Shown here piece after piece: positions 1 through 13,700 of a stretch of DNA of 64,000 nucleotides. The translations under genes and the position numbers were made by a program. The DNA comes from Chrysopilus asiliformis (taxonomy: Eukaryota; Arthropoda; Insecta; Diptera; Rhagionidae): the NCBI GenBank assembly GCA_964034945.1, contig OZ035962.1:36235943-36299942 (forward strand), read 5' to 3'. How positions within the stretch are numbered: position 1 is the first letter of the stretch; every line of letters starts with the position of its first letter. The notes under the pieces were generated by a model. It was not told the origin of the DNA. It ran no database searches and saw nothing but the letters and a program-made list of their open reading frames with translations.

Positions 1-116
1 CTTTTTTCCAGATTGTATTTAAATCCAATCACGAAAAAATCTAATGGAGACTCAAAAAATCTTGCATCATGATTTAAATCTCCGTACTGTCATGATTTTT
101 TCGGCTGCTGAAAAGT

Positions 117-340
117 AGGATTTTTTTTGACATTTGTTCAGTCAAATTGGCTGATTTCTAGTTGGCTGCCCTGATTACCTCCTGGTTGACTTTTCTAAGT
201 ACGCTATGGAGACACGATAAAAATGAAAAATCATGATTGTAAATGCCCACGCGCTGATTTTTTTATTCGCCAAAATATGGAGTGGGGGAAAAAATCATGA
301 TTCTAAAAAGTCTGATGGAACCGTGGGGTTAATCTCTCAA
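117..340. repeat. Dispersed repeat, copy 1 of 2
   Basis: This segment matches 18236-18446 in the same orientation. Shared phrases include GGCTGCCCTG, TTACCTCCTGGTTGAC and GGAGTGGGGGAAAAAATCATG. No ORF or terminal inverted repeat is visible. I infer an unclassified dispersed element that predates the gene model around it. Confidence 0.7.
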
Positions 341-639
341 CTGTTGAACAAATTCCCCAACCGTTGAACGGTACCAGTCTATTTCGAAATGATTGACAAC
401 GATGAAGTCTAGGAATTCGAAATATAGAAACTTGAATATTTGAAATTGGTTCCATTATTTATTTAATACATAAGGTATTTCTATGATTTTAAAAGTAAAT
501 TTAAGCATTGCAATTTGAAACTCTGTCCAATGTGTAGAAACTGTTGACATTATTGTGGAGAGCGAAAATTAATTCAACTCTACTTACATTAAACGGGGTA
601 ATTAATTTAACTTTAACGGAATTGATGTTCCCTGATCTG

Positions 640-948
640 ACAACTTTGGTCGATGGTGAATTTTACTCAGTGCTTGAAGGTTTCTTACAAAATATCTGTT
701 AATTAAGTAATTAGAGGACTTTTTTCTGATAAAAAGCAGTAACATTAAAAACCAGCGACTGTGAATAAAGCAAATCCATAAGACTTGCCCAATGGGCTCT
801 ATTTTCGCCCATTAAACGTAGAGAAACGTTATCGATTTCTTAGCGCCATAAAAATTATCGGCAAACGCGACGCGTGTGTTTTTATTTCCGCTGCAGATTT
901 ATTTTGCAAAGCGGAGTTTTTGGCGAAATCATAGATTAACGATTTCAA
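640..948 (+). promoter_or_regulatory. Putative promoter and 5' leader of SRm300/Srrm234
   Basis: The stretch before the start ATG is less AT-rich than its surroundings. It has a DRE-like TATCGAT at about 830-836 and a CpG-containing run (GCAAACGCGACGCGTGTG) near 860-880. No clear TATA box is seen. The assignment rests on position and composition; the transcription start is unknown. Confidence 0.35.
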
Positions 949-3900
949 ATGTATAACGGAATTGGTCTGCAAACTGCGAGGGGCTCTGGCACCAATGGGC
1001 ATGTTCAAAGAAATTGGGCTTTTGTCCGGCCCGGAAAAAAGGAAAATGTTGCGTACAAAACCGAGGAGGACCTCACAAAACTAGATGCATCCATGAATAG
1101 GCAACCGAACCAAGGGATTTTAGATCACGAAAGGAAACGCAAAATTGAAGTGAAATGCGCTGAATTTGAGGAAATTCTGGAAAAACAAGGGTAAATATTT
1201 AGCTTATTTGTTTTCCTGCAGCTAGATACGAAATACAATGTAAATTTCTTGTTAGATTTTTGTTTTAACTTCGATTTAAGAAGCCGAGAAGAACTAAACC
1301 AAATTATAAATTTAGTCGATCCTATGTGTGTACGGTGAAACCTCTACATGACGGAACTCGCTAGGGGAACGGAAAAATTTCGTTATATAGAGGTTTCTTG
1401 ATATGGAGGTCTCCTTGTATAAAAAATTCAAAAGTAAAAGACAAAACTGTGGCAAATATTCTCTTCAATTGAGGCTATCAGAGCAAAAGTTGCCTTTTTT
1501 ATAATTCCAGCCAGAGCTTAGTGGAAGACCCTTTAATGCCGAAGCACAGCTCAGGATCGTAACCCACCCACATAATCACCCACCCACTCAGGCCTACCCC
1601 ACATAATCGAGTTTTTGAAGCTTTTCAACTTTTGTAATAATAGTAAATTTTTACAAAAAAAATTGTGTGGACTTTATTACTCAATGTTGAAATGTTATTT
1701 TGTGCATCCAAACATTTTTATCTAAAAACTCACTCGCAATAGTGATTCAAACATTTCTATGTAATAAGCAAAAACCCGTTATTTTTCGAGATAATCGCTA
1801 AAAACTGATTTTTTTAAATAACTGAATATTTCGATAACGTAGTTTTAGTAAGACAAAAATCTAGGAAATTTTTGCCGTACCTGAGACTTCTGAAAACGCG
1901 TAGTTTCAGAGTAAATTGCGAAAAACTATTTTTAAAAAGCCGCTATTTGATTACTTCCGGTCAACGGATTTCCACCAAAAATTGGTAGGATCGTCCCATT
2001 CTAGGGCCAAATACGTTTGTAAAATTTCATTGCTTTAGCTCTATAAGTCTTTGAGAAATCTTGTATATAGACTGACAGACAGAAAGACAGCTTTGTAATA
2101 TAACTAATCGACTCGTGAGTGCTCGGGAAATGTTTTTTAGGCAAAATTAAGAGGTCGAATTTTTCATGAATACAACTTGTATGTAACACAGGGACTTCAT
2201 TGACTTTTATTTCTGGTATACCAGCTGGTAAGCCTTTTAGTCGCAATCTGTCAAATTTGTTTGGTGGGCAAATTCTGATAAAACAGTTCAGTAGGCGAAA
2301 TGTCAGTGAGCAGGAAATAACAAATTATGGTTTACCAAAATATTGGCTTTAAAATGTCTAGAAAAGAACTAATCTACCCTTTGCCCTCTCAACTCGACTC
2401 TCTTGTAATATCTAGAATGTGCATTCCATTCAAATGTATTTTTCGCATAAAATATATCTTTTCTCGAAAATTTAGTTTCCGCCATTTTAATTTGGTTGCC
2501 TGTCAAAATCTGGTATACCAGCACTGTCTTAAGCAGGGTTTATACACAGCAAGTAACTCGCGGCAAGTAAAGAGAGGCAAGTAGTTTGCTTAGTTTACAC
2601 GTTGCAAGTAAATCGTTGCAAGTAGAGTGATAGCCGAAGGAAAACATAACCTAAAATTTTCTGAGAAAAAATATCACGACTCTTTGTGGAAAAATTTTTT
2701 GTGGAAAAATTTGCGAATTTCGACCTAAAACTGTTTGTTGCCGACGAGTTTTTTTTATACCCGTGTCGTTTTTTCCTTAAAATGTTACGACGTTTTCTGG
2801 CAAAGCAGCAAATATAAAATGAACCGAAACACACACACATAAAACCACCTCATTTGTACACGGTTCCATGTTCTTGTATTGGTTTTTACTTGCCACAAAA
2901 ATAGAATGGCTTTCTATTATTTTCGAGAGAGCGGCAAGTATTCTCACACATATGCGAGCGTCGTACACTAGGTCAGATCGCGTGTATTTACGTCTACTTG
3001 CCGCAAGTTACTTGTCTCGTCTAAACCGAGCTTAAGACAGTTGGTTCCAGTATCACGCGAAAATGTCTTAACCGATTTCTATGAAACTTTGCACAAGAGT
3101 AGAGTTATTTGCAAAATAAGGGATAGGACACATTTTATAGACCTATCTCTCTACTTCGGTACACCTTCCCTGATATATCTTGATTCAGATCCGGTTTCCA
3201 TATTTGGAGGGGCCGGTCCCTAAGAATAATTTTTGTCCACTGGTTTATACCCCTTCCTCTTTCACTGAAGACTGGCTTTTCTAGTGATGAAAATCGGCTC
3301 CAAATAATTTTAATAATGAAATTATTTGGAGCCGATTTTCATCATTAGAAAATCCAGTCTTCGCTTACTAATAAATATCAAACTCCACCTCTTGCTGTAG
3401 ACCCCCTCGTTTGATATCTCCTGCAATTCTAAAAGGATTGGGTTCCGGTTTTCACCATTAGAGAGGCCAGCCTCAGGAGAAATTTTTGTTTATTAATATC
3501 TATCCCCTAGCCTCTCTATAAACTCCTTATCCTCTGAATTCTAAAGGGATTTGGATCCGGTTTGCACCATCGGAGGTTAGCTTTCGGGAAAAATTTTCGC
3601 ATTCATTCTTTTGCAAAAAATTCTCATGAGAATTTCATTTTTCATTGACTCACGACTTTTTATTTTTTCATTCTCGTTTTTAATGGAACAATAAAAATAC
3701 GCTCGCGAATTTATCGCAAAAGAATGATTCGGGAATGGAATTATTGTATGAAATGAAGTTAAAATATTTTGATATTATAAATTTTTAAAAATTTTTATAT
3801 ATTGCCTGTTACCGTTTAAATACATGATATTGAAATTTGAAAACCATATAAAAAAGTTCCGAAAAAAAAGTGAGACAAAGAATGATTCTTTTTTATTCTT

Positions 3901-6900
3901 ATTCACTCACGAGCGAATGGAATAGTTAAAAATTGATTTCGATTCTCTCACAAACAAATGGAATGGCCAAAATTCGCATGAAACGATTCTCCCACGAATT
4001 TTACTATTTTCGATTCCATTAGAAAATAAATGAAATCGGGAGGAATGAAATTTTTCCATTCACGAATGATATTTTTCCATATTCTGCCCACTAAGTGCAG
4101 GCGCGCACCGCGTTGGCAAGTATGTAGAACATTACACTCAAAACTATTTCAAAATTTTATGAAAATTTCGGTAAAAATTTAATTAAATTTAGGCGTATTT
4201 AGAAAAACATGTACAAGGGTTGCTGAGCACCACCGTCCCATATATGGTACGGTAAACAAACGCATACTCAAAAAAATGAGGCAGGAACGTCAAGAAATTA
4301 ATAAATGCGCAGTACCGTATATGGTACGGTGGGCCCAAATGGGGTAAACTGGTAAATTGAGTTTTTCAGGCGTTTAAAACCAATATTTTACTCGCATCAA
4401 AGTATATTAGTTACTATTTACTTATTTCTATTTAAATTTATCCCAATGTACGCTGAAATACTAGTTTTGATGGATTTAAAAAAACTCAAATTGCCACATC
4501 GACACCACTCTGCATGCGTGGCAACGCGGTGCGCGTCTGCACTAATATTTATCCCACAATTTGAAAAGTCAGACTTGAAGCCGAACCCGAATAACTTTCA
4601 GGAAGGGGTTGGTTCAGATACGAAGCCTCTATTATTGCCTAGTTTGAAATTTGTCTGGATTAAAGTCGAAAGAACGATGCACGATTTTGCCCCTAAACTA
4701 TGTTTTGAAACAGTGAAGTTTTCACTTTGGTTAAGGACTTTTTGGAACGGGCACAGTCTCTAGTTTCATCCATATATGGCTTCAAGATCCACCGAATTGC
4801 AGGGGGATGATGAGGGATTAACGAACTTTCTTGTTGGCACAACTTCCATTTATGCCATGATTTCTGTGAAAAATCATGAGAAAGTTCGTTAATCCCTCAC
4901 CATCCTCCTGCAATTGGGTGGCTCTTGAAGCCATATATGGATGAAACTAGAGACTGTGCCCTTTCCAAAAAGTCCTCAACCAAAATGAAAACTATACGGG
5001 TTCAAAAGTTAACCCAGGGGCACGAAAAACGTCAGTTCTTGCTTGGTTCTTTTGTACACCAAAAATAGATAAAAAAAATTCGATTTTGCCAAAGTTTGTA
5101 GGTACGCATAACCCCGTAAAGTAAACGAGTGCGCAACAGAATCTGAATTTTCTGCACGCGCGCACGACTTCTTCCTTGAGCCTCCCCGTTTTCGTACAGT
5201 AAAGTTTAAGAGTTTCTTTATTCCGCGAACAACAAAACTTTGGAACGATTTACTATCCGATGTGTTCCCCCCGGACCATAACCCGTGGATGTTCAAGGAG
5301 AACATAAACCGACACCTCCTTTCGGTTCTCCGACCATCCTGAGCTGTGCTTCGGCATTAAAGGGTCTTTTCCTAAGTTCTGACTAAAATTATATAAAAAA
5401 AGACTAACGTAGTTTTCTTTGAAAAAAATAACGGTTGTTACTTATTACGGGAATAAATTTAGAACTGTTGTGTCTTACTCGAAACAGAATAAAATTCACC
5501 AAAAAAAAGTGTTAGACGTAGCTCACGCTTGTCTCTTGTCATTATCGTTTATTATTGATTTAAATAAGCATTACCGAAATCTGTCACTTAATTTATACCT
5601 AATAAAAAACGCTTTTATGTAATTTCCATGAAAACACGTGCTTTTCTATAAATAATTTATGTCCTTTTAATTTTCGCTTTCAACGCAATGGCAAGAAGTC
5701 ATTGTCTATTATATCTAGATCTCACTAACACTCATTTGAAATCCTCACATGCGCAGGAATATCCTTGCACCGGTTTCATACGCTCGATGTGTTTTTAATA
5801 CTAGTTTGTCATATTCGCAATCCCATCACATTATACAAATTTTTTATCCAAACGACGAATTTTAATGGTGATAAAAGTTGATGAATCAAAAATATTGGTG
5901 AAGGGAAATCTTTAACTTGAGCTTTGTTAAAATGAAAGGTTGAAATTATAAGTAGAATAAATTTCATGAATACATATTCAATTTTCTATAGTTCCCACTG
6001 TTCGTCGCTACATGATATTTTTGGGGAAGGTTTGAATCAGTGAGGTAAATGTTTTTAATGGCACTGGTGATGTCTGAGTAGAGGAAATCTAAAACGGTAA
6101 TATTTATAGATTGCAATTTGTTTTAGTTATCGGGATTTGCAGTAGGTTTTCTATTTTTTTCTTTTTTTTGACAGCTTAAGACAATCAGTTTTTTTTCTTT
6201 GCCAAGAAATAAAAGAGGTGTTCACTTTATCGATTTTTCGTTGAAAGCATATTCTTATATTCATATTGTTTTTGACAAAATAAAACCTATTACTATCACA
6301 GTTTTGAAGATTTAAAAAAAATGTTAACCTGCTTTTTATTTGTGTTTTGTAGATATACAGTGGAAGAAATAAAAACAAAAGTTGACTCGTACCGCGCCAA
6401 ATTGATGGGTCAAGGCAAAGGAGAATTACCTAAAGATGAATTTGGGAGAGTCGTGTAAGTTATTTATATATTGTTTCTCGAGATTTTAATTGTCGTATCC
6501 TGTTCGACGTTTACAACAACATACGACTATTAAGTTCTCGGACGACTGTGTTCTTTTTTAAATACAAGACTATTTTGTTTATATCTTTTTTAAATACAAG
6601 ACTATTTTTTTGTTTTTTATTTCTTTTTTAAATACAAGACTATATTTTGTTTATGTCAAAAAATCCTAACGTTATACATTTCGTTATGTAACGAAATCAA
6701 ATTGTTTTTCGTTACGTTATTTCGTTTTGTAACAATAAAAAATTTAATTTAGTCACGTTTAACGTTATTAATTTGTTAAACTGTATAAGAAAACCAATAA
6801 TTGAAAAGAAGTTCAAGTTAGTAAATACTCGTATGCATGCAGTTTAGTTTTCACAAACATTTCTTGACTTATCACTGTTAGAATATATCAAAAAATTGGA

Positions 6901-9900
6901 GAAACAAATGGACATCGAAAACATTTGCAAAAAGAACGATGCACGAAAATGCCCCTTGACTAACTTTTGGGTTTCACTTTCGTTGTACCTGCATTGGAAA
7001 GGTAATTTGCTCTAGTTTCATAAACATAAGCTCTTTTTTAACGGGGAAATGGTCAGCTGCCATCTTAGACACAATGGAAAAATCATGTCGTCTAAGATGG
7101 TAGCCGACCATCCCCCTGCAGTTCCCAGCCAAAGAAAAAGCTTATGTCCATGAAACCAGAGCAAATTACCTTTCCAATGCAGGTACAACGAAAGTGAAAT
7201 CCCAACTGGTTAAAAAGTTATCCTGGGGGCCTAGATTTAATAGGAACAGAACCGACACCCTTCTTAGACTCAGCAGGACCTCCGTAAGGCTACTCATAGG
7301 CTTAATCACGGGGCACTGCCCCCTTGGCTATGCCCAGAAGGTGGGGCGCGGCCGCAAATTATTTTTGCCGCAGTTGTGGTGACGAGGAGGAGCCGGAGAC
7401 CGTGAAACACTTACTCTGTGAGTGTCCAGCCCTATAAGCACGCCGATATGGGACGTTTGGGGCCAGATTTTATAGTAGCCTGACGGAGCTTGGCAACCAC
7501 CCACTCGAGGATATGCTGAGCTTCGTCAACAAGTCGGGCTGGTTCAAATAGGATCAGCTAGTTTGATGAAAGGTCTTATGAGTACTGAAGACATCACAAT
7601 GGGCCTGTAGGCCTCCGAGTGTAGCGCTGTACTCGCGCCTGGGCGCGCGCGGTCTTCTTAACCTAACCTAACCTAACCTAACCTATCCCGGGGGCATAGA
7701 AATCGTCGAAAACTGCATGGTTGTTTCAGGCCGATCGGTTCGGTCGTTTTACTGCGAGAGTAATACAGGGTGTTCTAATGGCTTGGACAGTTGTTAACAA
7801 AAAATAATATTGTTATTTTTAAAATTTTTGAATCATGTTATTTGACACATGTCCATTATGTGTGAAATATAATATCGCTCAAATATTCGCCAGGGCTTCG
7901 GCGGCACACCTCCAATCGATGCTCATAATTTTTGATGATATCTCTGCATAATTGCTCCTTGATCCCATGAGAATGCCTTGTTATCTCATCCTTGAGCTGT
8001 GGAATTGTTGTTGGCTTGTTGGCATAGACCTTATTCTTAAGATAACCCCAAAGGAAGAAGTCCAAAGGCGTCAAATCGCATGATCTTGGTGTCCAATTGA
8101 CTTCGCTCTTTCGAAAGATGATGCGTTCTGACAACTTCTCATTCAATAAAGCAAGCCGTATGGCATGTAGCGCCGTCCTGTTGTAACCACAAATCATCGA
8201 GATCCATTGGAGCTAATTCAGGCCATAAAAATTAGTTATCATGACTCGGTAGCGCTTAGCAGTCACCGTAACAGAATTTCCGGCATACTTTTCAAAGAAA
8301 AGCGTTCCAATGATTGGTCTACTTAACGTACTTTTTGTTGTTTAACAATTATTTTTTTCACCACTGAGAGTAAAATATTTCTGAGAGCATAAATAATTGA
8401 GAGCAAAAGGTTTTCCCAAAGAGAGAGGGGGTTCCAGTAAAATTTTTGCGGCGATTTCTAGTTACAATACATAGCTCGATACATTACCAAATATAGACAA
8501 AAAAAATTACTTTATCTGTTCAAAAAAGAGCTGAAGCCAGAATAAGAAGGCGGTGACGAGAAGGAACGAAATATCGTTTTGAAGACTGTTAATACACTTC
8601 ACGTGGTGTCTTTAGTGACTACTTTCATTTCATCTCTGTGGTGTTCTCATTTGGTCGTTATTTTCATAAGTGACTTTGGCCGTTCTTTCGAGTTTTGGAA
8701 CAGCTTCTTAAATGCTTCTCTTTTTACATCAAATGCATGCTTGTCCAAGAGCCGAAGTTTCGTATACAAACCAAAATATAACCGAGTCGTACAAGTCGTG
8801 GTTCCAATGTATGTCTAGAAGCGTTTTAAGATTGTAAAGAAGTAAATCATTTTTATAAACCTATAAAATTAATAAACAATCGTATCGCATTTCTACTTTA
8901 AACCGAAATTTCTTTTAATGAATCTATTTTCAAAAACGTTGTTTGTAAATCGATTGAAACTTCAAGATAACAATTCAAGACGTCATCCACCATTTTTAAA
9001 TGTCCTTTACGCGAACTCCCAGCTATAGGGTGGTGTAGCGTATTGGTCCATGAGCATCCTCAGTCCGACGTCTTCCATTGGCCATGGCTGAACTCCTGCC
9101 GGCTATTGTTCTAAAATTACAAAAATTATACCTTTAAAACTATATTAGCATTGCAAATTTAACCCGAATTTTGTGAAAATTATGTTTTTGTTCTAAGATA
9201 CTTGTTATAGAGTCGAGAAAAACGCGAGTGTTTAAAAGAAAATACGACTCAAAATGGTAAAACAGCAAAAAATCGATAACAGTGCAGCCTGTGATTTAAT
9301 CCCATTCAGCATCACAAGTAATACTGCGTATTATTTCTCACCGTTGTCCGTTGACTATGCATTAGCAAGGAATTTTTACATGGAAAACGTAAAAAAATAA
9401 GCTTAAATAGCACCGATTCAATTGTAAATCCAAAATGGCCAGACAAAACAGATTATCGATATAAAAGTGTGTTTGTATGGATTTTACCGGCAGCGAAAGT
9501 CTTTTACCCCGTGCTGGTTTTAAATATACAAGAAATGTCTCACTTAATTAATCGCACACCCAATGGATGGCAGTAAAAAAGCTTTATAAATTTAATAGAA
9601 AATGGAAAAAAATGTGATGTGACAATGTAGAAAGGAATTTATGTCGTAATTTAACTCAAAACAAATCACAAAAGTCTTCCAATACACTTTAGTTGTGATT
9701 CTTGATACAATTGAGCAAGTTCGTAGTTTACATTTATAGAAAAAAAACCGTAGTGTAATTTTAGTATAATCATATGTCTTCCTGATTTGATTAAATCGTA
9801 AAGTCTTCCAAAAGTTCGAAAACAATGTTAAGAGCTGACAATTATCTATGGAAATGATATCTTCAGAAGTTTGTTCAACCACCGAAGTTCAGAAAGTACA

Positions 9901-10755
9901 GCCCACCATTAATGTCGTATCGACAACGACTCCTAGCCACAGCAATACACTTCATGGTGACCAAATTAAATCAAAGTCAAAACGACGTCGTAAGAGAAAT
10001 GGAAAGCGATTCTTCGAGCATGATTTACGTGGTGTTCCACCTGAGCCCGAGCAAAACAAGTACTTGTCAGAAATCTATGAAATGGCCAAACGTAAATTTA
10101 AGCCACTAAAACGTAAATTGTCTGGGCGAAAAAATATACAAGGGAAATTCAGTGAATCACGACAATTTCCGAATTTAAATAATCATCATGCAGCAGCAAG
10201 ACGATTCAGCCAACGTAGTCCCTGTTGCTGTCATTGCGCATACTCCATTCATCCCCTTGCATTTGATAATAGTCATGTTCAGTATGGAATCGCAATGGAG
10301 GGAGAAAGAGGGTGCAATCAAAATACATTTATATTACCTTTAAAACGTGACGAATTCAAAAATTCAAGAACAACACTTCCGTATAACAAATGCGAAGATC
10401 ATACAAATCGTTCCGCCCTTCGTATGAGTGGAAATTTTGAGCATTTACCATACGATTTGTTACGAAGTATTATTTTACCCATGTGTAAAAAAGAATTACG
10501 AAGTGTTGTCAGGTAAAGTAATGACGTTAATGAAAACTAGAAATTAATTTTTACACTAGAACTACCATTTGTTTTGTGGAACAACAAATCTTGGATCAAA
10601 AAATTGCCATTACATACTTTTTTAAACAATTTTCGACAAGCACTGAAATGCCAAACAATGGTATTATGTTAACAAGTTGTACTTAAATTTGGATTCATAT
10701 CATAACTCTTTTGAAATTTAATCGATTGTTTCATTGTTTTTCCATTTTTGATATA

Positions 10756-10790
<35 letters not shown>

Positions 10791-13700
10791 ATTTTCTGAT
10801 ACCCTTTGAATGATACGATTTCTCGAAGCCTTCAAAATAGACATATGTTTCCTCGTTCGACCCAAATCTCTTACCTTGGAGCCATTTCTTTAAGTTTGGA
10901 TATAGATAATAGTCGGAGAGGACCAAATCTGGAGAATATGGTGGATGAGAAATAAATTCGTAGCGCAATTCATGAAATTTCGTAATTGCGACTGCGGACT
11001 TATGCACTTTTTTCTCCACCAAATGCGGCCGCTTTCACTTAAAATTGGCGACGAATCAATCCAACAGTTCGGCATAATATACGCTTCCCAAAAAACTGTG
11101 ACCGTGACCTTATTGGACGACAGATCCACCTTGGCTTTCTTGAGCTTCAATTCGCCAAAAGAAGTCTGTAATGATTGTAATCGTCTTGTGAAATGAAACA
11201 CCTCCAGTGCATCTGGGCTAAGCTCGCTTTTATTCTCTGATCTTACAAGAGTGTTGCCAGATATAGCTTTTCTAGATTACCTTCTTCATTATAAATTAAC
11301 CACTTTATATTACAGAGTCCTCTTCTTCGACTCCTCCTTGCTCTCTGGTATGTTGTATGGATCCGTGTTTCGTCCACGGTTAAAAAATTGCGCAAAAAGT
11401 CCTTATCGTGGTTTAAAATTGCCAAACACTCCTTTGAAGTTGTCACACGCTTAACAGAGAGCAAATGCGGCACCCATCTGGAAGCGACCTTCCTCATTCA
11501 TGCAAAATATTCTCGACCCATTCACGTGTGATGCTTACAGTCTCACCAAGTTCGCGCACCCTCACTCGTCGATCGTCAATAACGATACGATGGATTTTAT
11601 CGATAATTTCTGGTGTGGTGAACTCTTTTGGACGTTCAAACAGTGTTCAATTCGGTGTTGATCTCATCGTTCGTTTTATCAATTTTTCGATTTCATTAAT
11701 TTTTGTAAAAATGCAAAAGTTACTCGCTTTCAAACACAAACTAATTAACGCAGCTGGCTGAAAATTTGGCAGAAGTCATTTAACACTCTAACTGCCACGA
11801 CAGTTTTAAGTCTTTTTCGAATATTTAGTTGTCAGTCAAAAAGGCAGTAAGAGAAAAAAAATTGAAACAAAATTATACCTAAATATTATTTTATTACCAT
11901 AAAATGTGCAACTACAAAAAATCGTTGCGGTTTCAGCGAACACTTTATTAATTTTCATTGTGGCCGTTGTGTACAGTTAGGTGTCAGGTATTTTTGACTG
12001 ACGTGGCAGTTAGAGTGTTAACGAATAGTATTTACGGCAGAAATCATTGCTTTGATACTGGTGGCGCTATCTCTTGCCTAGACCGGTTTCTTTTTAGTCC
12101 GCCCTCGTATAGTACAACAACAGTGCACAGGCGTGCAGTGATATCTTCTTGAAAAGACTTTATTAAAAAAATCGCACCAAAAGTTTTAATTTCCAAGGTC
12201 AAGCACATCCTTAAATTGACCTTACAGTTGACATTTCACTTTGTAACCGATGAGAGGCTCACATAGAATTCTCCTCTCCCTTTCCACCTCTCCATCAACC
12301 GTTCCGTCCCCCTTCAACATCCTAATTAGTCTCGCAGACCCGTTTCCTGTTGAAAATCATGCGAATGAATCAAAAATAAGATCACTCGCGAAAGTTATTC
12401 GCAAACGAATGAATCGAAAAGAATGATTCTCTGTACCCTGGTGTAAAATTTACACTGAAAAGCGATAACTAAAAACGTAAAACATAGTATTTCCGGATTA
12501 AGATTGCTGTAAATCATATGTTTTTTCGTCTACGGCTCATTTTTACTTTCTTATAGGTAGTATAATGAAGTATTGTACTCATGAAAAATGTCGACGTCTT
12601 AATTTTGCCTAAAAACCATTTCTGGGCCCCTCTGAGTCAATTGGAATATTATTACAATTTTTATACCCGTATAGTGAAACCAAAGGGTATATTAACTTTG
12701 CCTTACCGTTTGTAACGCCAATATCCCGTCATCACACAAAAAAATGAATTACACCAGTGTGTTTAGAATGATAAAAAAAATTGAATTTTGCATGTCCGTC
12801 CGTCTGTCTGTCCGTCTGTCTGTCTGTCCGTCTGTCTGTCTGTCTGTCCGTCTGTGGCGCGGATTGCGGGCGCATGGATTGAGCTAGAGACTTGAAATTT
12901 TGCGCAGATCCGTTTTTCGTAAAATGCGAGGCTAAGTTCGTTAATGGGCAAAAATGGACCATTAGGGGGGGTACCCCCCATACGAACGAAAACGTTTTTT
13001 GCGAATACCTCAAAAACGGTGCATCTTATCAAAAAAGTGCAAGAACAAAAGTTATTTAGAATATGATTCTACATAAAACTCCCATACATCAAAATCCGAT
13101 TGGAACAAGTTTTAAAAAAATCCTATTGGAAAATTTGAATTCAAATGAAATTTTGATACGCCGTTCAATTAAATCCCCATACGGGTTTTCAATAATTGCC
13201 AGATTGGCAATTATAGCTTTTGTTATGTTTTTCTGTCTGTCAGCCTGTCTACAAGATTTCTCAAAAGCTATTAGAGCTATGACAGGCATTTTTGATCTTG
13301 GAATGAATGAGACGATCCTAACAACTTTTGGTATATAAATGATTTAAGCCTTTCGCGGTTGCTTAATGCCATAACTAAGGACTTTCGGTTTAACCGCGTG
13401 AATTTAAAAAAGAAGTAAAACTTATTTTTTATTTGGCGAGACGTTTCGGTTAGAGCCTGTGCTAACCATGGTCGCTCGAGGACTGGTTCAAGCTTTGCTT
13501 AAAACATTGGACGGCTTCTCAAATTATAACGGTGCCTGTTGACCGTTTGTTGGCAAACTGTACTGATTGTGTCGTCCGGTTTATCGATGGACTTTAACGG
13601 TCGCAGCAATTTCAACACATGATTCCAAGTTTCGGATAATTTTAGGCTGTCATCTCTATTAAACGTAGGACTGCGTTTAATTTCGATTGCTTCTCGAACT

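Noticed and set aside
7656..7685. Telomere or internal telomeric (TTAGG)n site
   Set aside because: Only five to six units, exactly at the 3' end of a LINE remnant; a LINE tail is simpler.
8579..8818. 79-codon plus-strand ORF and a protein-like minus frame (KLRLLDKHAFDVKREAF)
   Set aside because: The plus ORF opens with a non-ATG codon, and the minus frame has an upstream stop and no start; I cannot support either.
9012..9110. GC-richer minus-strand block resembling an exon (acceptor TTTTAG at 9111-9116)
   Set aside because: Each frame is short or stops at once and no partner exon was found.
12732..13032. Minus-strand ORFs in Helentron-like copies (GGTPPNGPFLP-type peptide repeated in several copies)
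   Set aside because: The peptide recurs only because the repeat is young and conserved; it runs into the microsatellite, lacks any domain, and is broken in some copies. A protein gene is not supported.
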